Assembly (NCBI GenBank): GCA_021799275.1
Contig: JAJZAT010000014.1
Coordinates: 18,552 to 82,551 of the forward strand
Direction of reading: 5' to 3'
Origin: Bacillota bacterium
Lineage (GTDB): Bacteria; Bacillota; Sulfobacillia; JAJZYS01; JAJYTV01
DNA length: 64,000 nucleotides
Notes under the pieces: generated by a model
What the model saw: only the letters and a program-made list of their open reading frames with translations
The model's database searches: none
Told to the model about the DNA's origin: nothing
Translations under genes and position numbers: made by a program
Part shown: piece by piece, positions 46,911 to 55,336 of the stretch
Numbering within the stretch: the first letter of the stretch is position 1
How the letters are laid out: each line of letters begins with the position of its first letter

Positions 46911-47579
46911 CTACAGAAGCTTGTGTTCGTTCGCCGTGAGGCTGAAACGGCAGTGCAGCACCTCGGCGGCCCGCCTGCACATGACCATGCGGCTCAAAAA
47001 GATCTCAAAATAATTCATCGGCGAGATCGAGTCGTCGATCTGCAGGGCGAGGGTGATCACCGCCGCCTCGCGGTCGATCACCAGTTGGCTGCGCCGCACG
47101 GCCGCGTTGACGCGGTCGTGCTCGTCGTACTGCGCCGGGTCCTCAGTCTGGACACGGCTGATGTGCACATCGGACTTGTCGGCGAGGATGAGCGCCGCCG
47201 AAATCGGCGACACGGCCTCGCCGTATTCCTCCTCGTGATTGCCGATCGCGCCGAGGACGAGCGCGATCTCGTCCGAAGGCATGCCGGCCTCGCGCAGGAT
47301 CGGGTAGGCGAGCATCGCCGAGGACTGACCATGGTGATTGCGACCCGCGATGTTGCCGATGTCATGCAGGTATCCGGCGATCGCCGCAAGCTCGGCGTCG
47401 CGCTCAGGGTAGCCGAGCTCCGTGAGCACGCGGCGCGCGATCTTCGCGACCAGGCCGACGTGCCGGGTACCGTGTTCCGTATAGCCCATGGCCCGCAGCG
47501 CGGCGTTGGCCGCGAGCACGAATTCGTGCACATCCTGGCGACCCGCGATGGTCTCAAGCGTTACGGCGATCGGGTTCAA
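46911..47579 (-). CDS. HD domain phosphohydrolase
   Basis: 222 residues from a TTG at 47579, although AGGAAGG lies rather close to it. HD-fold metal ligands are seen in HVGLVAKIAR, GYLHDIGNIAGRNHHGQSS and ILADKSDVHI. The family hydrolyses nucleotides or cyclic dinucleotides. The first codons overlap the P-loop gene by 26 nt, and it is the last gene of the selB operon. Confidence 0.82.
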   Translation of the reverse strand: MNPIAVTLETIAGRQDVHEFVLAANAALRAMGYTEHGTRHVGLVAKIARRVLTELGYPERDAELAAIAGYLHDIGNIAGRNHHGQSSAMLAYPILREAGMPSDEIALVLGAIGNHEEEYGEAVSPISAALILADKSDVHISRVQTEDPAQYDEHDRVNAAVRRSQLVIDREAAVITLALQIDDSISPMNYFEIFLSRMVMCRRAAEVLHCRFSLTANEHKLL

Positions 47580-47922
47580 CTCCCTTCCTGCGCAAGGCGG
47601 CCTCCACGCGATCCGCGACCTCTTCCGGCCCGAGGCCGTCGGTATGGAGATGGACGACGGCTCTCTCGATCGCGCTCCTCAGTCTCTGCCTCTCCGTCTG
47701 GACCCGCTCCGGGCCGTAGCCCACCCTGCGTCTGCGACGCACCGTCTCGATCTCCGCGTCGAGCACCACGACATACCGGTAACCGAGTGCCCGCGCGAGG
47801 TCGCGCACGCTCGAGTGCTCCTGCGGCAGGCAGTGGGCGTCGTAGCCGCGCCGGCGCAACTGGCTTTCGAGGGTCGACTTCCCCGCTGCCGACACGCCAA
47901 CGATCGCTACGGGCACCGTCAT
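47554..47922 (-). CDS. P-loop nucleoside kinase-like protein
   Basis: 122 residues. Walker A GVSAAGKSTLESQL begins at residue 9; VVVLDAEIETVRRRRR looks like a base-recognition or lid region of dephospho-CoA or adenylylsulfate kinase-like small P-loop proteins. It is shorter than those families, so identity is open. It lies 1 nt after the phosphatase gene and overlaps the HD gene. Confidence 0.65.
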   Translation of the reverse strand: MTVPVAIVGVSAAGKSTLESQLRRRGYDAHCLPQEHSSVRDLARALGYRYVVVLDAEIETVRRRRRVGYGPERVQTERQRLRSAIERAVVHLHTDGLGPEEVADRVEAALRRKGVEPDRRNA

Positions 47923-47923
47923 T

Positions 47924-48631
47924 CTACGCCGGCAGGTGCAGGCTGAAGACGCGGGCCGTCGCTTCCGTTGCCGTGCAGATGCCGAACACCCCCACCGTCA
48001 TGTCGTCCCTCGGCCGGCCCTTGGCCTGGCCATGCGAGAGGTCCAGAACCGTCTGCGCGAGCAGCTCGGTGGCATCCGGCGCCGCCGCGCGAACGAGCTC
48101 CGCGACGCCCTCGAGCACGTCGTGGGTCTGGGACCAGCGATCCGGAGCCAGAACCCCGTCCGAAAGAGCTGCGATTATCGTCCCCTCGCTCAGGGGGAAC
48201 TCATGCACGAACGGTTTCGTCGTCGGATCGACTCCGATCGGGCCGTATGGACACGAGAGCTGCTCCACCACGCCCTGCCTGCGCACCAGGACGACGTCCG
48301 GGCCGTTCTGCGACACCAGGAGGGCCTTCGCGTCGAGATCCGCCGACACGATGGTGAGCGTGGCGGAGACCTTGCCGCCGCGCTGAGCGTAGAGGAGGTC
48401 GTGCACCGCCCGTGCCGTGGCGCCGTCGCGTGCCCCCTCGGATATCAGGTTCGCGCAGCGGTTGGCCACCAGGAGGGCCGTACGCCGCGCCGCTTCGCCG
48501 TTGCCCTGCCCGTCGGCCATGATGAGCGAAACACCGCCCCTCGCACGCTCCACCACCTGCGCCTGGTCTCCGCTCCAGTTGAGGCCGTGCCGCGGCAGCT
48601 TGCGTACCGCAACGTGGATCTCAAGGCCCAC
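47924..48631 (-). CDS. SpoIIE-type PP2C serine phosphatase
   Basis: 235 residues. The PP2C metal motifs are LIMADGQGNGEAA, ALSDGVLAP and GRPRDDMTVGVFG, matching SpoIIE/RsbU/RsbX-like phosphatases without a sensor domain. It begins inside the end of selB (11 nt overlap). RsbX-like proteins dephosphorylate partner-switching proteins; no anti-sigma or antagonist gene is adjacent, so the target is unknown. Confidence 0.85.
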   Translation of the reverse strand: MGLEIHVAVRKLPRHGLNWSGDQAQVVERARGGVSLIMADGQGNGEAARRTALLVANRCANLISEGARDGATARAVHDLLYAQRGGKVSATLTIVSADLDAKALLVSQNGPDVVLVRRQGVVEQLSCPYGPIGVDPTTKPFVHEFPLSEGTIIAALSDGVLAPDRWSQTHDVLEGVAELVRAAAPDATELLAQTVLDLSHGQAKGRPRDDMTVGVFGICTATEATARVFSLHLPA

Positions 48632-50534
48632 CGCCGCCCACCTCCCCCGCCGCGATCAGCCGCCGGACATCGCCAAAGCGGCGCGTCAGACGCTCCTGAT
48701 CAAAGTGTTCGAGCAGCGGCACGGCGTATTTGCGCGTCGTCCCGAGCGCCTCGCGAAGTTCGGCCGTCGTGGCATCGCGGCCGTCCGCAAGACAGGCCCG
48801 CACCCTGGCCTGCGCCTCGCGGATCGCCTCGCGGGCGAAGTGGATGTCGCCCGCCCGCACAAGCTCGCCACGCTCGGCGAGGTAGGATGTGAGGTCCTGA
48901 AGGCGCTGGGGAGTCAGCTCCCTGGCCCTCGGCCAGTCGGAGGGAGCAGCCGGCTGGAGTCCCCCAGCCGCGATGAAGTCCCTGAGGCCGTCGAGGAGGC
49001 CTCTTAGCTCCTCGGGCATCGGTACGCTGTCGCCGGACGGGCGCACCCGTTCCCCTTCCACGGCGATCCTGCCCTCCGCGGCGAGTTCCGCGGCCAGTTG
49101 GGCGGCCTCGCGCACGCCGAGTTCCGCCACCACCTCGCGGCGCCACTGCTGCCGGTCGAGGCCCCGCCAGAGGGGGTCCTGCTCCCAGAGCGCCCGCATG
49201 CGGTCCTCTTCTCCCTGGATCCGGCGCTCGAGCTCCTCGCGGTCCAGATAGGTCTCGCCGAGACGCCGCAGCCGACCCTCGCGCTCGAGCCCCGCGACAG
49301 CCTCCCCGACGCTCGACTCATCGAGCCCGAGCTCCTGCGCAAGAGCACGCACGTTGGCCGCGAAGCGGCGTCGGACCGCCCCGAGCACCATATCCGCCGG
49401 GGATGCCTGACGCCTGCGCCTCAGTTCCTCGATGTCTTCGAGGTGCCCACGACGCTGCCGTCCGCCGAGATCGAGCACAAACCCGCCCCCGATGGTCCGC
49501 GCCGGGGAGAAGTTCCGCACCACGACCCGGTCGCGCACGACGGCGGGGAAGGGCGTCTCGCCGCGGAACCGGACAAAATCCTCGCCGCCGGAAGGGATCT
49601 CCTGCAGGGTCAGGGGCACCAGGCGCCCGATGACCTCCATGGTGCCGATGTGCAGGCGTACCCGCGCGCGCATCGGCAGCGGTGGCGCACCGGCGAGCAG
49701 CTTCAGATGCAACGTGACCTGCGATGTCTCGCGCACGGTGCCTGGCGTCGCGAGGACCTGGCCCCGCTCCACCTGGTCCCGGTCGATCTGCGCCAGGTTC
49801 ACCGCCGTCCGCTCGCCGGCACGGCAACGCTCCCGCGATTCGCCGTGCGACTGCAGACCGCGTACGCGCACCGGGATCCTGCCAGGCACCAGTTCGAGGC
49901 GGTCCTCGACGGAGATCTCCCCCGAGGCGAGGGTCCCCGTGACGACGGTGCCGAACCCCGGCAAGGTGAAGACGCGGTCGATCGGAAGGCGCGCAAACCC
50001 GAGCGCGCTGCGCGGCCGGATGCGGGTGACCGCCTCCTCGAGCAACGTCTGCAGCTCTCCGATGCCTGCTCCGGTGACCGACGAAATGCCGACGATCGGC
50101 GCACCCTCGAGGAACGTGCCCTTCAGTTCCTGGCGCAGATCGGTCTCGATCAGCTCGCGCCACTCGTCGTCTACGAGGTCGATCTTGGTGAGGCAGACGA
50201 TGCCCTCAGAGACACCGAGCAGCGTCAGGATCTCGAGGTGCTCGCGGGTCTGCGGCATGACGCCCTCGTCCGCCGCCACGACCAGCAGGACGAGATCCAT
50301 GCCCTGGGCGCCGGCGACCATGTGGTGGATGAAGCGTTCGTGCCCCGGTACGTCGACGATGGCGGCCCGCTGGCCGGACGGCAGCGTGAACGGGGCGAAG
50401 CCGAGTTCGATCGAGATGCCGCGCGCCCGCTCCTCCGGCAGCCGGTCGGTCTCATGTCCCGTCAATGCCTTGATCAGGGCGGTCTTGCCGTGGTCGACAT
50501 GACCTGCGGTGCCGATGATCAGTCTCAGATCCAT
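48621..50534 (-). CDS. selB: Selenocysteine-specific elongation factor SelB
   Basis: 637 residues, ATG at 50534. The EF-Tu-like G domain has GHVDHGKT near residue 11, [16 protein letters not shown] and TKIDLVDD; domains II and III follow ([16 protein letters not shown]). The C-terminal third is the winged-helix array that binds SECIS hairpins, with [24 protein letters not shown] as the last wing. It delivers Sec-tRNA to UGA codons with a SECIS. It is first in an operon with the PP2C, P-loop and HD genes. It gives a direct reader for the UGA codon in the selenoprotein gene at 17.2 kb. Confidence 0.97.
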   Translation of the reverse strand: MDLRLIIGTAGHVDHGKTALIKALTGHETDRLPEERARGISIELGFAPFTLPSGQRAAIVDVPGHERFIHHMVAGAQGMDLVLLVVAADEGVMPQTREHLEILTLLGVSEGIVCLTKIDLVDDEWRELIETDLRQELKGTFLEGAPIVGISSVTGAGIGELQTLLEEAVTRIRPRSALGFARLPIDRVFTLPGFGTVVTGTLASGEISVEDRLELVPGRIPVRVRGLQSHGESRERCRAGERTAVNLAQIDRDQVERGQVLATPGTVRETSQVTLHLKLLAGAPPLPMRARVRLHIGTMEVIGRLVPLTLQEIPSGGEDFVRFRGETPFPAVVRDRVVVRNFSPARTIGGGFVLDLGGRQRRGHLEDIEELRRRRQASPADMVLGAVRRRFAANVRALAQELGLDESSVGEAVAGLEREGRLRRLGETYLDREELERRIQGEEDRMRALWEQDPLWRGLDRQQWRREVVAELGVREAAQLAAELAAEGRIAVEGERVRPSGDSVPMPEELRGLLDGLRDFIAAGGLQPAAPSDWPRARELTPQRLQDLTSYLAERGELVRAGDIHFAREAIREAQARVRACLADGRDATTAELREALGTTRKYAVPLLEHFDQERLTRRFGDVRRLIAAGEVGGGGP

Positions 50535-50605
50535 AGGCCCTGCCGATCTCCCTTGGCCATACCGTTCGAAGCCTGTGACAAGCCTATTTCAACGCCTCTT
50601 CGCGT

Positions 50606-50634
50606 TTGACAGCGGTCACGGCGGACTCTATACT
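50606..50634 (+). promoter_or_regulatory. Promoter of tRNA-Pro
   Basis: TTGACA (50606-50611), a 17-nt spacer and TATACT (50629-50634), about 13 nt before the tRNA. Confidence 0.8.
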
Positions 50635-50646
50635 TTCGTTGTGCTT

Positions 50647-50724
50647 CGGGGAGTGGCGCAGTTTGGCTAGCGCGCTGCGTTCGGGACGCAGAGGTCGCAG
50701 GTTCAAATCCTGTCTCCCCGACCA
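50647..50724 (+). tRNA. tRNA-Pro (anticodon CGG)
   Basis: A complete cloverleaf can be drawn: acceptor CGGGGAG with CTCCCCG, D arm GCGC with GCGC, anticodon arm CTGCG-TTCGGGA-CGCAG with anticodon CGG at 50682-50684, T arm GCAGG-TTCAAAT-CCTGT (last pair G-T), and an encoded ACCA end. It reads the CCG proline codon. It is on the opposite strand to selB and is not a selenocysteine tRNA. Confidence 0.95.
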
Positions 50725-50731
50725 GTATTCC

Positions 50732-50765
50732 AGGGACCGTCCGCGATGCGGTCGGTCCCTTTTTG
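50732..50765 (+). terminator. Intrinsic terminator after tRNA-Pro
   Basis: An inverted repeat (50732-50744 with 50748-50760) with one T-T mismatch and a GAT loop, followed by TTTTT from the last paired T. Confidence 0.85.
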
Positions 50766-50793
50766 CGAAGGTGGGAGGAAATCCGGCGGAAGA

Positions 50794-51189
50794 TCACGCG
50801 GAATGGATCTCTCGCGCCTTGCGTAGCAGGGTGCGGTAGCCCGGATAGCCGTGACGTTGCACCTGTTCCTGCGCCTCGTCGAATCCGAGCCAGCGCACCT
50901 CGGTGATCTCGGACTGCAGCGGGTGCACCTCGCCATGCTCGTAAGTCATGAAGAACCAGGTCACCTGCTTGTCGTTGCCGCTAGAAAGCGCGTAATCCAC
51001 CTGGCCAAGTCGCTCTCCCGGCACGGCATGCACGCCGGTCTCCTCCAGCACCTCGCGCACCGCGGCGTCCTTGGGAGTTTCGCCCTGCTCGATGTGCCCC
51101 TTGGGGAATGTCCAGCGGCCGTAACGATCCCTGATCATCAGAACCTCGTCGTCACGTACCACGATGCCGCCTGCGGACTGCTCGGTCAC
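50794..51189 (-). CDS. Nudix hydrolase
   Basis: 131 residues from a GTG at 51189 with GGGGTGG upstream; a GTG at 51213 is an alternative. The Nudix box is complete: GHIEQGETPKDAAVREVLEETG (split here as G-x5-E-x7-REVLEETG). WTFPKGH before it resembles diadenosine polyphosphate hydrolases, but the substrate is uncertain. It is divergent from the TrkA-type gene and converges with the tRNA-Pro terminator. Confidence 0.9.
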   Translation of the reverse strand: MTEQSAGGIVVRDDEVLMIRDRYGRWTFPKGHIEQGETPKDAAVREVLEETGVHAVPGERLGQVDYALSSGNDKQVTWFFMTYEHGEVHPLQSEITEVRWLGFDEAQEQVQRHGYPGYRTLLRKAREIHSA

Positions 51190-51230
51190 ATCGCCACCCC
51201 AACTTTCTGTCACTGCGGAGGTATCGCCTC

Positions 51231-51659
51231 ATGTTCATTATAGTCGTAGGTTGCGGCCGGCTGGGATCGTCCCTGGCGCGCAGCCTGTCCGGAGCGGGCC
51301 ACCGCGTGACCGTCGTGGACTGGGATCCCCAGAGTTTTGAGCGCATCACCGACCTCACGGACGTCTCGCAGCTTCTCGGCACCGGCATCGACGTCGATGC
51401 GCTGCGGCAGGCTGGCGCCGAGGAGTGCGATGCTCTCGTCGCCGTCACCGACCACGACAATGCCAACATCATGATCGCCCAGACAGCCGAGCAGATCTTC
51501 AAGGTCCGGCACGTGGTCGCGCGGGTCAACGACCCGCGCACGGGGCCACTCCTCGAGAGATTCGGCATCCGCGCCGTCTGTCCGACGCAGCTCGCGGCCG
51601 ACGCCCTCTTCGAGACCCTGCAGTCGGGCTGGGCCGACGGGCAGCCCGGCCAACGCTGA
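51231..51659 (+). CDS. TrkA-N (RCK) domain protein, potassium uptake regulator
   Basis: 142 residues. The ATG at 51231 has GGAGG upstream. Rossmann motif VVGCGRLGSSLA at the start, NAD-binding acidic residue in VVDWD and the TDHDNANIMIAQ region. Only the TrkA-N half is present; the C-terminal RCK_C domain is missing. KTN proteins gate Ktr/Trk potassium channels according to NADH or ATP. No membrane subunit is adjacent. It probably works with the next gene. Confidence 0.9.
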   Translation: MFIIVVGCGRLGSSLARSLSGAGHRVTVVDWDPQSFERITDLTDVSQLLGTGIDVDALRQAGAEECDALVAVTDHDNANIMIAQTAEQIFKVRHVVARVNDPRTGPLLERFGIRAVCPTQLAADALFETLQSGWADGQPGQR

Positions 51660-51704
51660 ACCTGCAAGGAGGGACCTGCCGGTTCGCGCGGTGCGGCCGG
51701 CCAG

Positions 51705-52376
51705 ATGCTTATGTATGTGATCGTAGTCGGTGGCGGCAAGGTCGGGTACTACTTGGCCAAGACGCTGCTCGCAGAAGGACACGAAGTAGCCATCGTTGAG
51801 CGCGAAGAGAAGATCTGCCGCAAGCTCGAACTCGATCTCGGCGACATCCTGGTCCACGCCGACGGGTCGACGCCGGCCGGACTCGAGCTGGCTGGCGCGG
51901 GACGCGCCCAGGTCCTGACCGCCGTGACGGGTCAGGACGAGACCAACCTGGTCACCTGTCAGGTCGCGCGCACCTTCTTCAACGTCCAGCGCACGATCGG
52001 GCGCATCAACAACCCGAAGAACGAGACGCTGTTCCGCTTACTGGACGCGGGAACGGCCGTGAGCTCGACGCAGATCATCGCGGGCCTTATCCAGCGCGAG
52101 GTGGACACGCGCCACATCCAGAAGCTGCTGCCGCTGGCGACGGGGAAGGTGAACCTGTTCGAACTCGACATGATTGAGTCGTCTCCCGCGCTCGGCAAGG
52201 CGGTCGCGGACCTCAGCATGCCGCCCGGAACACTGCTGGTCGCGGTGATGCGGGCGGGCAGCGTGATCGTACCCGACGGCCGCACGCGGCTTCTCAAGGG
52301 CGACCGGCTGATCGCCGTGGCCCAGAGCGATCGCGAGGAGGAGCTCGCGCGCCTCCTGTTTGGCGCAGAGGCCTGA
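51705..52376 (+). CDS. TrkA-type potassium uptake protein (TrkA-N plus TrkA-C)
   Basis: 223 residues. VIVVGGGKVGYYLAKTLL begins the NAD-binding domain; VAIVEREEK has the acidic ribose-binding residue; the TrkA-C domain lies at about 140-215 (LPPGTLLVAVMRAG-like MPPGTLLVAVMRAGSVIVPDG). The ATG at 51705 lacks a ribosome-binding site close by (AAGGAGGG lies 33 nt upstream). It follows the shorter KTN gene by 45 nt. Confidence 0.92.
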   Translation: MLMYVIVVGGGKVGYYLAKTLLAEGHEVAIVEREEKICRKLELDLGDILVHADGSTPAGLELAGAGRAQVLTAVTGQDETNLVTCQVARTFFNVQRTIGRINNPKNETLFRLLDAGTAVSSTQIIAGLIQREVDTRHIQKLLPLATGKVNLFELDMIESSPALGKAVADLSMPPGTLLVAVMRAGSVIVPDGRTRLLKGDRLIAVAQSDREEELARLLFGAEA

Positions 52377-52393
52377 CGGCGCACGGGAATAGT

Positions 52394-52430
52394 ACACCGC
52401 GGAGGTGCAATCCGCGGTGTCTTTTCTTTT
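52394..52430 (+). terminator. Hairpin with T-rich tail after the TrkA-type genes, overlapping the next start
   Basis: A perfect 10-bp stem (52394-52403 with 52411-52420) and a 7-nt loop followed by CTTTTCTTTT. It has the form of an intrinsic terminator. It also contains the GGAGGTG ribosome-binding site and the likely GTG start (52417) of the following gene. Confidence 0.75.
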
Positions 52431-53880
52431 GGCTCTCGTGAGCAGCGTTGTCGCAGGCCTCATCCTGCTCGCCGTCCTGGCCTTGGCCGCCACGCCGCTG
52501 CTGCAGGCTTTCGGTCGCCGCTTCATGGGCATTCTCGTGCGGGAGAGCTACACGGGCAACATCATGAGCCTCGTCAACTCGATGCGTCGGCTCGGCCCTC
52601 AGACCATGGGAGAAACGATGCTGCGCGCCGGCTCGGACGGGAAGGTGATCCAGCGTCCTCTCGGTACACCGCGGCACCTGTCGCCATGGCAGGACCTGCT
52701 GTTCAATCCCGCGCAGATCGGGCGCGCTCCTCTGAACGCCGACGCCAAGGTGGACGTCTCCGTGGTGATCGGGCCGAAGGCCAAGGTTCCGCTCCGCATC
52801 GAGACGCCGCTCCTGATCGCTGGCATGTCCTACGGCGGTGCGCTTAGCCGTGATCTCAAGGTGGCCCTGGCCCGCGCGGCGAACCAGGCCGGCACCGCCA
52901 CAAATACCGGTGAGGCCTACCTCCCCGAGGAGCGTCGCGCCGCGCGCAAGCTGATCGTCCAGTACCATCGCGGGACGTGGCCGATGTCGCCGCAGAACCA
53001 TCCGCAACTGCTCGCCTCGGCCGACGCGATCGAGATCCAGATTGGACAAGGCGCCCAGGCGGGCGCGCCGATGCGCACGCCCTCGCAAAACGTACGCAGC
53101 AGCCAGCGCAAGGCCTACGGCCTGGCGCCAGGCAAGGATGCCCTGATCGATGGCAGGCTCCAGGGCGTCGCGGACGCAGCGGGCCTCGTCGACCTCGTCA
53201 AGCGGCTTCGCGAGGCCTACGAGGTGCCTGTGGGACTGAAACTGGCGGCCACCGACCAGATCGAGCAGGAACTCGACGCCCTCGCCGCGGCGCCGCTCGA
53301 CTTCATCTGCCTGGACGGCGCCGAAGGTGGCACGCATGGGGGCCCGGCCATCCTGCAGGACGACTTCGGCCTGCCGACCATGCACGCCATCGCCCGCGCC
53401 GACGCCTACCTGCGCCGCATGGGCCGGCGTGCGGAAGTGAGCCTGCTCGCCGCAGGTGGCCTGCACACGCCAGGCACCTGCCTCAAGGCGCTGGCGCTGG
53501 GCGCCGACGCCTGCTACCTCGGCACGAGCGTGGTGGTCGCCAGCATCGCGGAGCAGGCGATGAATCTGGCCCCATGGGAACCGCCCTACAGCATGATCTT
53601 CGAAGCCGGCAGCGACCGGGGCCGCTTCTCCATCGAAAATGCGGAGCAGCACGCGGCGGCGTTCCTGCGTTCCAGCACGGCGGAGATCGAGATCGGCATG
53701 CGGGCGCTCGGCAAGGGCGCGCTCGCAGAGCTGAGCCGCCAGGACATGGTGGCCCTGACACCGATGACCGCCGCGATCACCGGCTGCAGGCTCCCTCTCG
53801 GTCCGATGGACGAGGACCAGGACGCCGTCTACCTCGATCTGCGCGACTCGGACCCGCAGCGCCCGCGCCCGCTGCACTGA
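52417..53880 (+). CDS. FMN-binding glutamate synthase-like protein
   Basis: 487 residues from a GTG at 52417, chosen for GGAGGTG 10 nt upstream; a GTG at 52438 is also possible. A hydrophobic N-terminal anchor (VVAGLILLAVLALAATPLL) precedes a glutamate synthase large-subunit FMN barrel: LLIAGMSYGGALS, NTGEAYLPEE, IEIQIGQGAQAG, DFICLDGAEGGTHG and LLAAGGLHTPGTCLKALALGAD. The amidotransferase domain of GltB is absent. The family is of uncertain substrate. Confidence 0.85.
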   Translation: MSFLLALVSSVVAGLILLAVLALAATPLLQAFGRRFMGILVRESYTGNIMSLVNSMRRLGPQTMGETMLRAGSDGKVIQRPLGTPRHLSPWQDLLFNPAQIGRAPLNADAKVDVSVVIGPKAKVPLRIETPLLIAGMSYGGALSRDLKVALARAANQAGTATNTGEAYLPEERRAARKLIVQYHRGTWPMSPQNHPQLLASADAIEIQIGQGAQAGAPMRTPSQNVRSSQRKAYGLAPGKDALIDGRLQGVADAAGLVDLVKRLREAYEVPVGLKLAATDQIEQELDALAAAPLDFICLDGAEGGTHGGPAILQDDFGLPTMHAIARADAYLRRMGRRAEVSLLAAGGLHTPGTCLKALALGADACYLGTSVVVASIAEQAMNLAPWEPPYSMIFEAGSDRGRFSIENAEQHAAAFLRSSTAEIEIGMRALGKGALAELSRQDMVALTPMTAAITGCRLPLGPMDEDQDAVYLDLRDSDPQRPRPLH

Positions 53881-53973
53881 GCAGGATATCTGAGGCTGTC
53901 CTGTCGAAATCCTCCGGCCACGGGCGAAGTCCGCGGGGACGCCCGCCCGGAAGGTTCGAGAGGAGTGGCGCTC

Positions 53974-54846
53974 GTGAGCGCAACCTTGTGGATCATCCTA
54001 GTCATTATCATTCTGATCCTGCTCGGTGTGCGGTTCGTCCAGCAGGGCACCATGGGCGTCATCGTCCGGTTCGGGCGCTACAGCCGCGGCGCCCAGCCCG
54101 GCATCGCGCTGATCATCCCGTTCATCGAGAGCCTGCGCCGCGTCTCGACGCGCTCCCAGACCATCCAGATGCCCGCGTCGCCTGTCCTGACCGCCGACAA
54201 CGTGTCGCCGGTGATCGACGCCTACTTCGTCTTCCGCGTCGTCAACCCGCGCGATTTCCTCTTCGAGATCCAGAACCCCGTCGAGACCGTGCAAGCCATC
54301 ATGTTCTCCACGATCCGGCGCGTCATCGCCGAGATGCACCTCTCGGAAGCCATGGCGGCACGCGATAAGATCGACGCCGAACTGCGCAGGGAATTGGACG
54401 AGAAGACGGCCGGCTGGGGTTTCAAGGTCGAGCAGGTCGCCATCCGGGACTTCCAGCTGCCGCCCGAGATGAAGCAGTCGATGGAGCAGCAGAAGATCGC
54501 CGATGCCCAGCGGCACGCCGCGATCAACACGGCTGAGGGCCAGAAGCAGGCGGCCATTCTCGCCGCCGAGGGCCAGCGGCAGGCGGCGATCACCGAAGCC
54601 GAAGGCCGCGCGCAGGCCACCCTGACGGTGGCCGACGCGGACGCCCAGGCCATCTCTAAGGTGTACGGCGCCTACCTCGCGCAAGGCGGATCGCCGGAGA
54701 CCCTGCAGGCCGTCCTGACCGTGCGCTCTCTCGAGGCGCTCGAGCGGGTATCGAACGGTCAGGCGACCAAGATCCTGCTGCCGAACAACCTCGCAAGCCT
54801 AGCGGGGACCTTGGCAGGCCTGACCGAGGTCAGCAAGAACACCTGA
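53974..54846 (+). CDS. SPFH/band 7 family protein
   Basis: 290 residues from a GTG at 53974 with AGAGGAG upstream. One N-terminal membrane anchor (LWIILVIIILILLGV) is followed by the SPFH domain (VRFGRYSRGAQPGIALIIPF, DAYFVFRVVNPRDFLFEI) and a coiled alanine/glutamine-rich segment (QKQAAILAAEGQRQAAITEA). This is the stomatin/HflK-like layout; such proteins form membrane scaffolds. It is followed by a strong terminator. Confidence 0.93.
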   Translation: MSATLWIILVIIILILLGVRFVQQGTMGVIVRFGRYSRGAQPGIALIIPFIESLRRVSTRSQTIQMPASPVLTADNVSPVIDAYFVFRVVNPRDFLFEIQNPVETVQAIMFSTIRRVIAEMHLSEAMAARDKIDAELRRELDEKTAGWGFKVEQVAIRDFQLPPEMKQSMEQQKIADAQRHAAINTAEGQKQAAILAAEGQRQAAITEAEGRAQATLTVADADAQAISKVYGAYLAQGGSPETLQAVLTVRSLEALERVSNGQATKILLPNNLASLAGTLAGLTEVSKNT

Positions 54847-54862
54847 GTTCCAAACCTCGCCC

Positions 54863-54893
54863 AGGGGCCGCCCGAAGCCGGGCGGCCCCTTTC
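54863..54893. terminator. Convergent terminator after the SPFH gene
   Basis: A perfect 12-bp stem (54863-54874 with 54879-54890) and an AAGC loop, followed by TTTCC on the plus strand. It lies between convergent genes. Confidence 0.75.
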
Positions 54894-54908
54894 CGTCTCG
54901 TGCGACGC

Positions 54909-55292
54909 TCAGTTTTCGCTTGCCACCATCCAAATGTGACCGAACGGATCCTCGATCTTGCCCACGCGCGCGCCATGCGGCTGAGGCGCGACGTCCCTGA
55001 GCAGCGTCGCTCCCGCCGACACCGCCCTGCGCACCACCTGGTCGGCGTCATCCACATCGAGGTACAGAAGGACAGGCGAGCCGCCGAGATGCCTCGCGGC
55101 GCGGTTGTGGCCCTCGAACTCGTCTGCGACCATCACCGCGGCCTTGCCGATCCTGAGCTCGCAGTGGGCGATCCTGCCGTCATCCGAGAGGACCTTCGTC
55201 TCTACCGAAGCGCCAAAGACATCCTTGTAGAACCGGATGGCCGCCCGGGCGTCGTGAACGGCCAGCATGGGAACAACGCACGTGTACGCCAA
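54909..55292 (-). CDS. VOC family protein (glyoxalase/PhnB-like)
   Basis: 127 residues from a TTG at 55292, 6 nt after GGAGGT; a GTG at 55298 touches that site. The paired beta-alpha-beta-beta-beta units appear as AVHDARAAIRFYKDVFGA and VDDADQVVRRAVSAGA, ending RVGKIEDPFGHIWMVA. PhnB-like members can be glyoxalases, dioxygenases or resistance proteins; function is not assigned. Confidence 0.88.
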   Translation of the reverse strand: MAYTCVVPMLAVHDARAAIRFYKDVFGASVETKVLSDDGRIAHCELRIGKAAVMVADEFEGHNRAARHLGGSPVLLYLDVDDADQVVRRAVSAGATLLRDVAPQPHGARVGKIEDPFGHIWMVASEN

Positions 55293-55336
55293 GCCCACAC
55301 CTCCGAGTCAGGTTGGTCCGCCAGGGCATTCCCGGC

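Noticed and set aside
50647..50724. tRNA near selB as a selenocysteine tRNA
   Set aside because: The anticodon is CGG and the arms are of normal length; tRNA-Sec has anticodon UCA and a long extra arm. It is tRNA-Pro.
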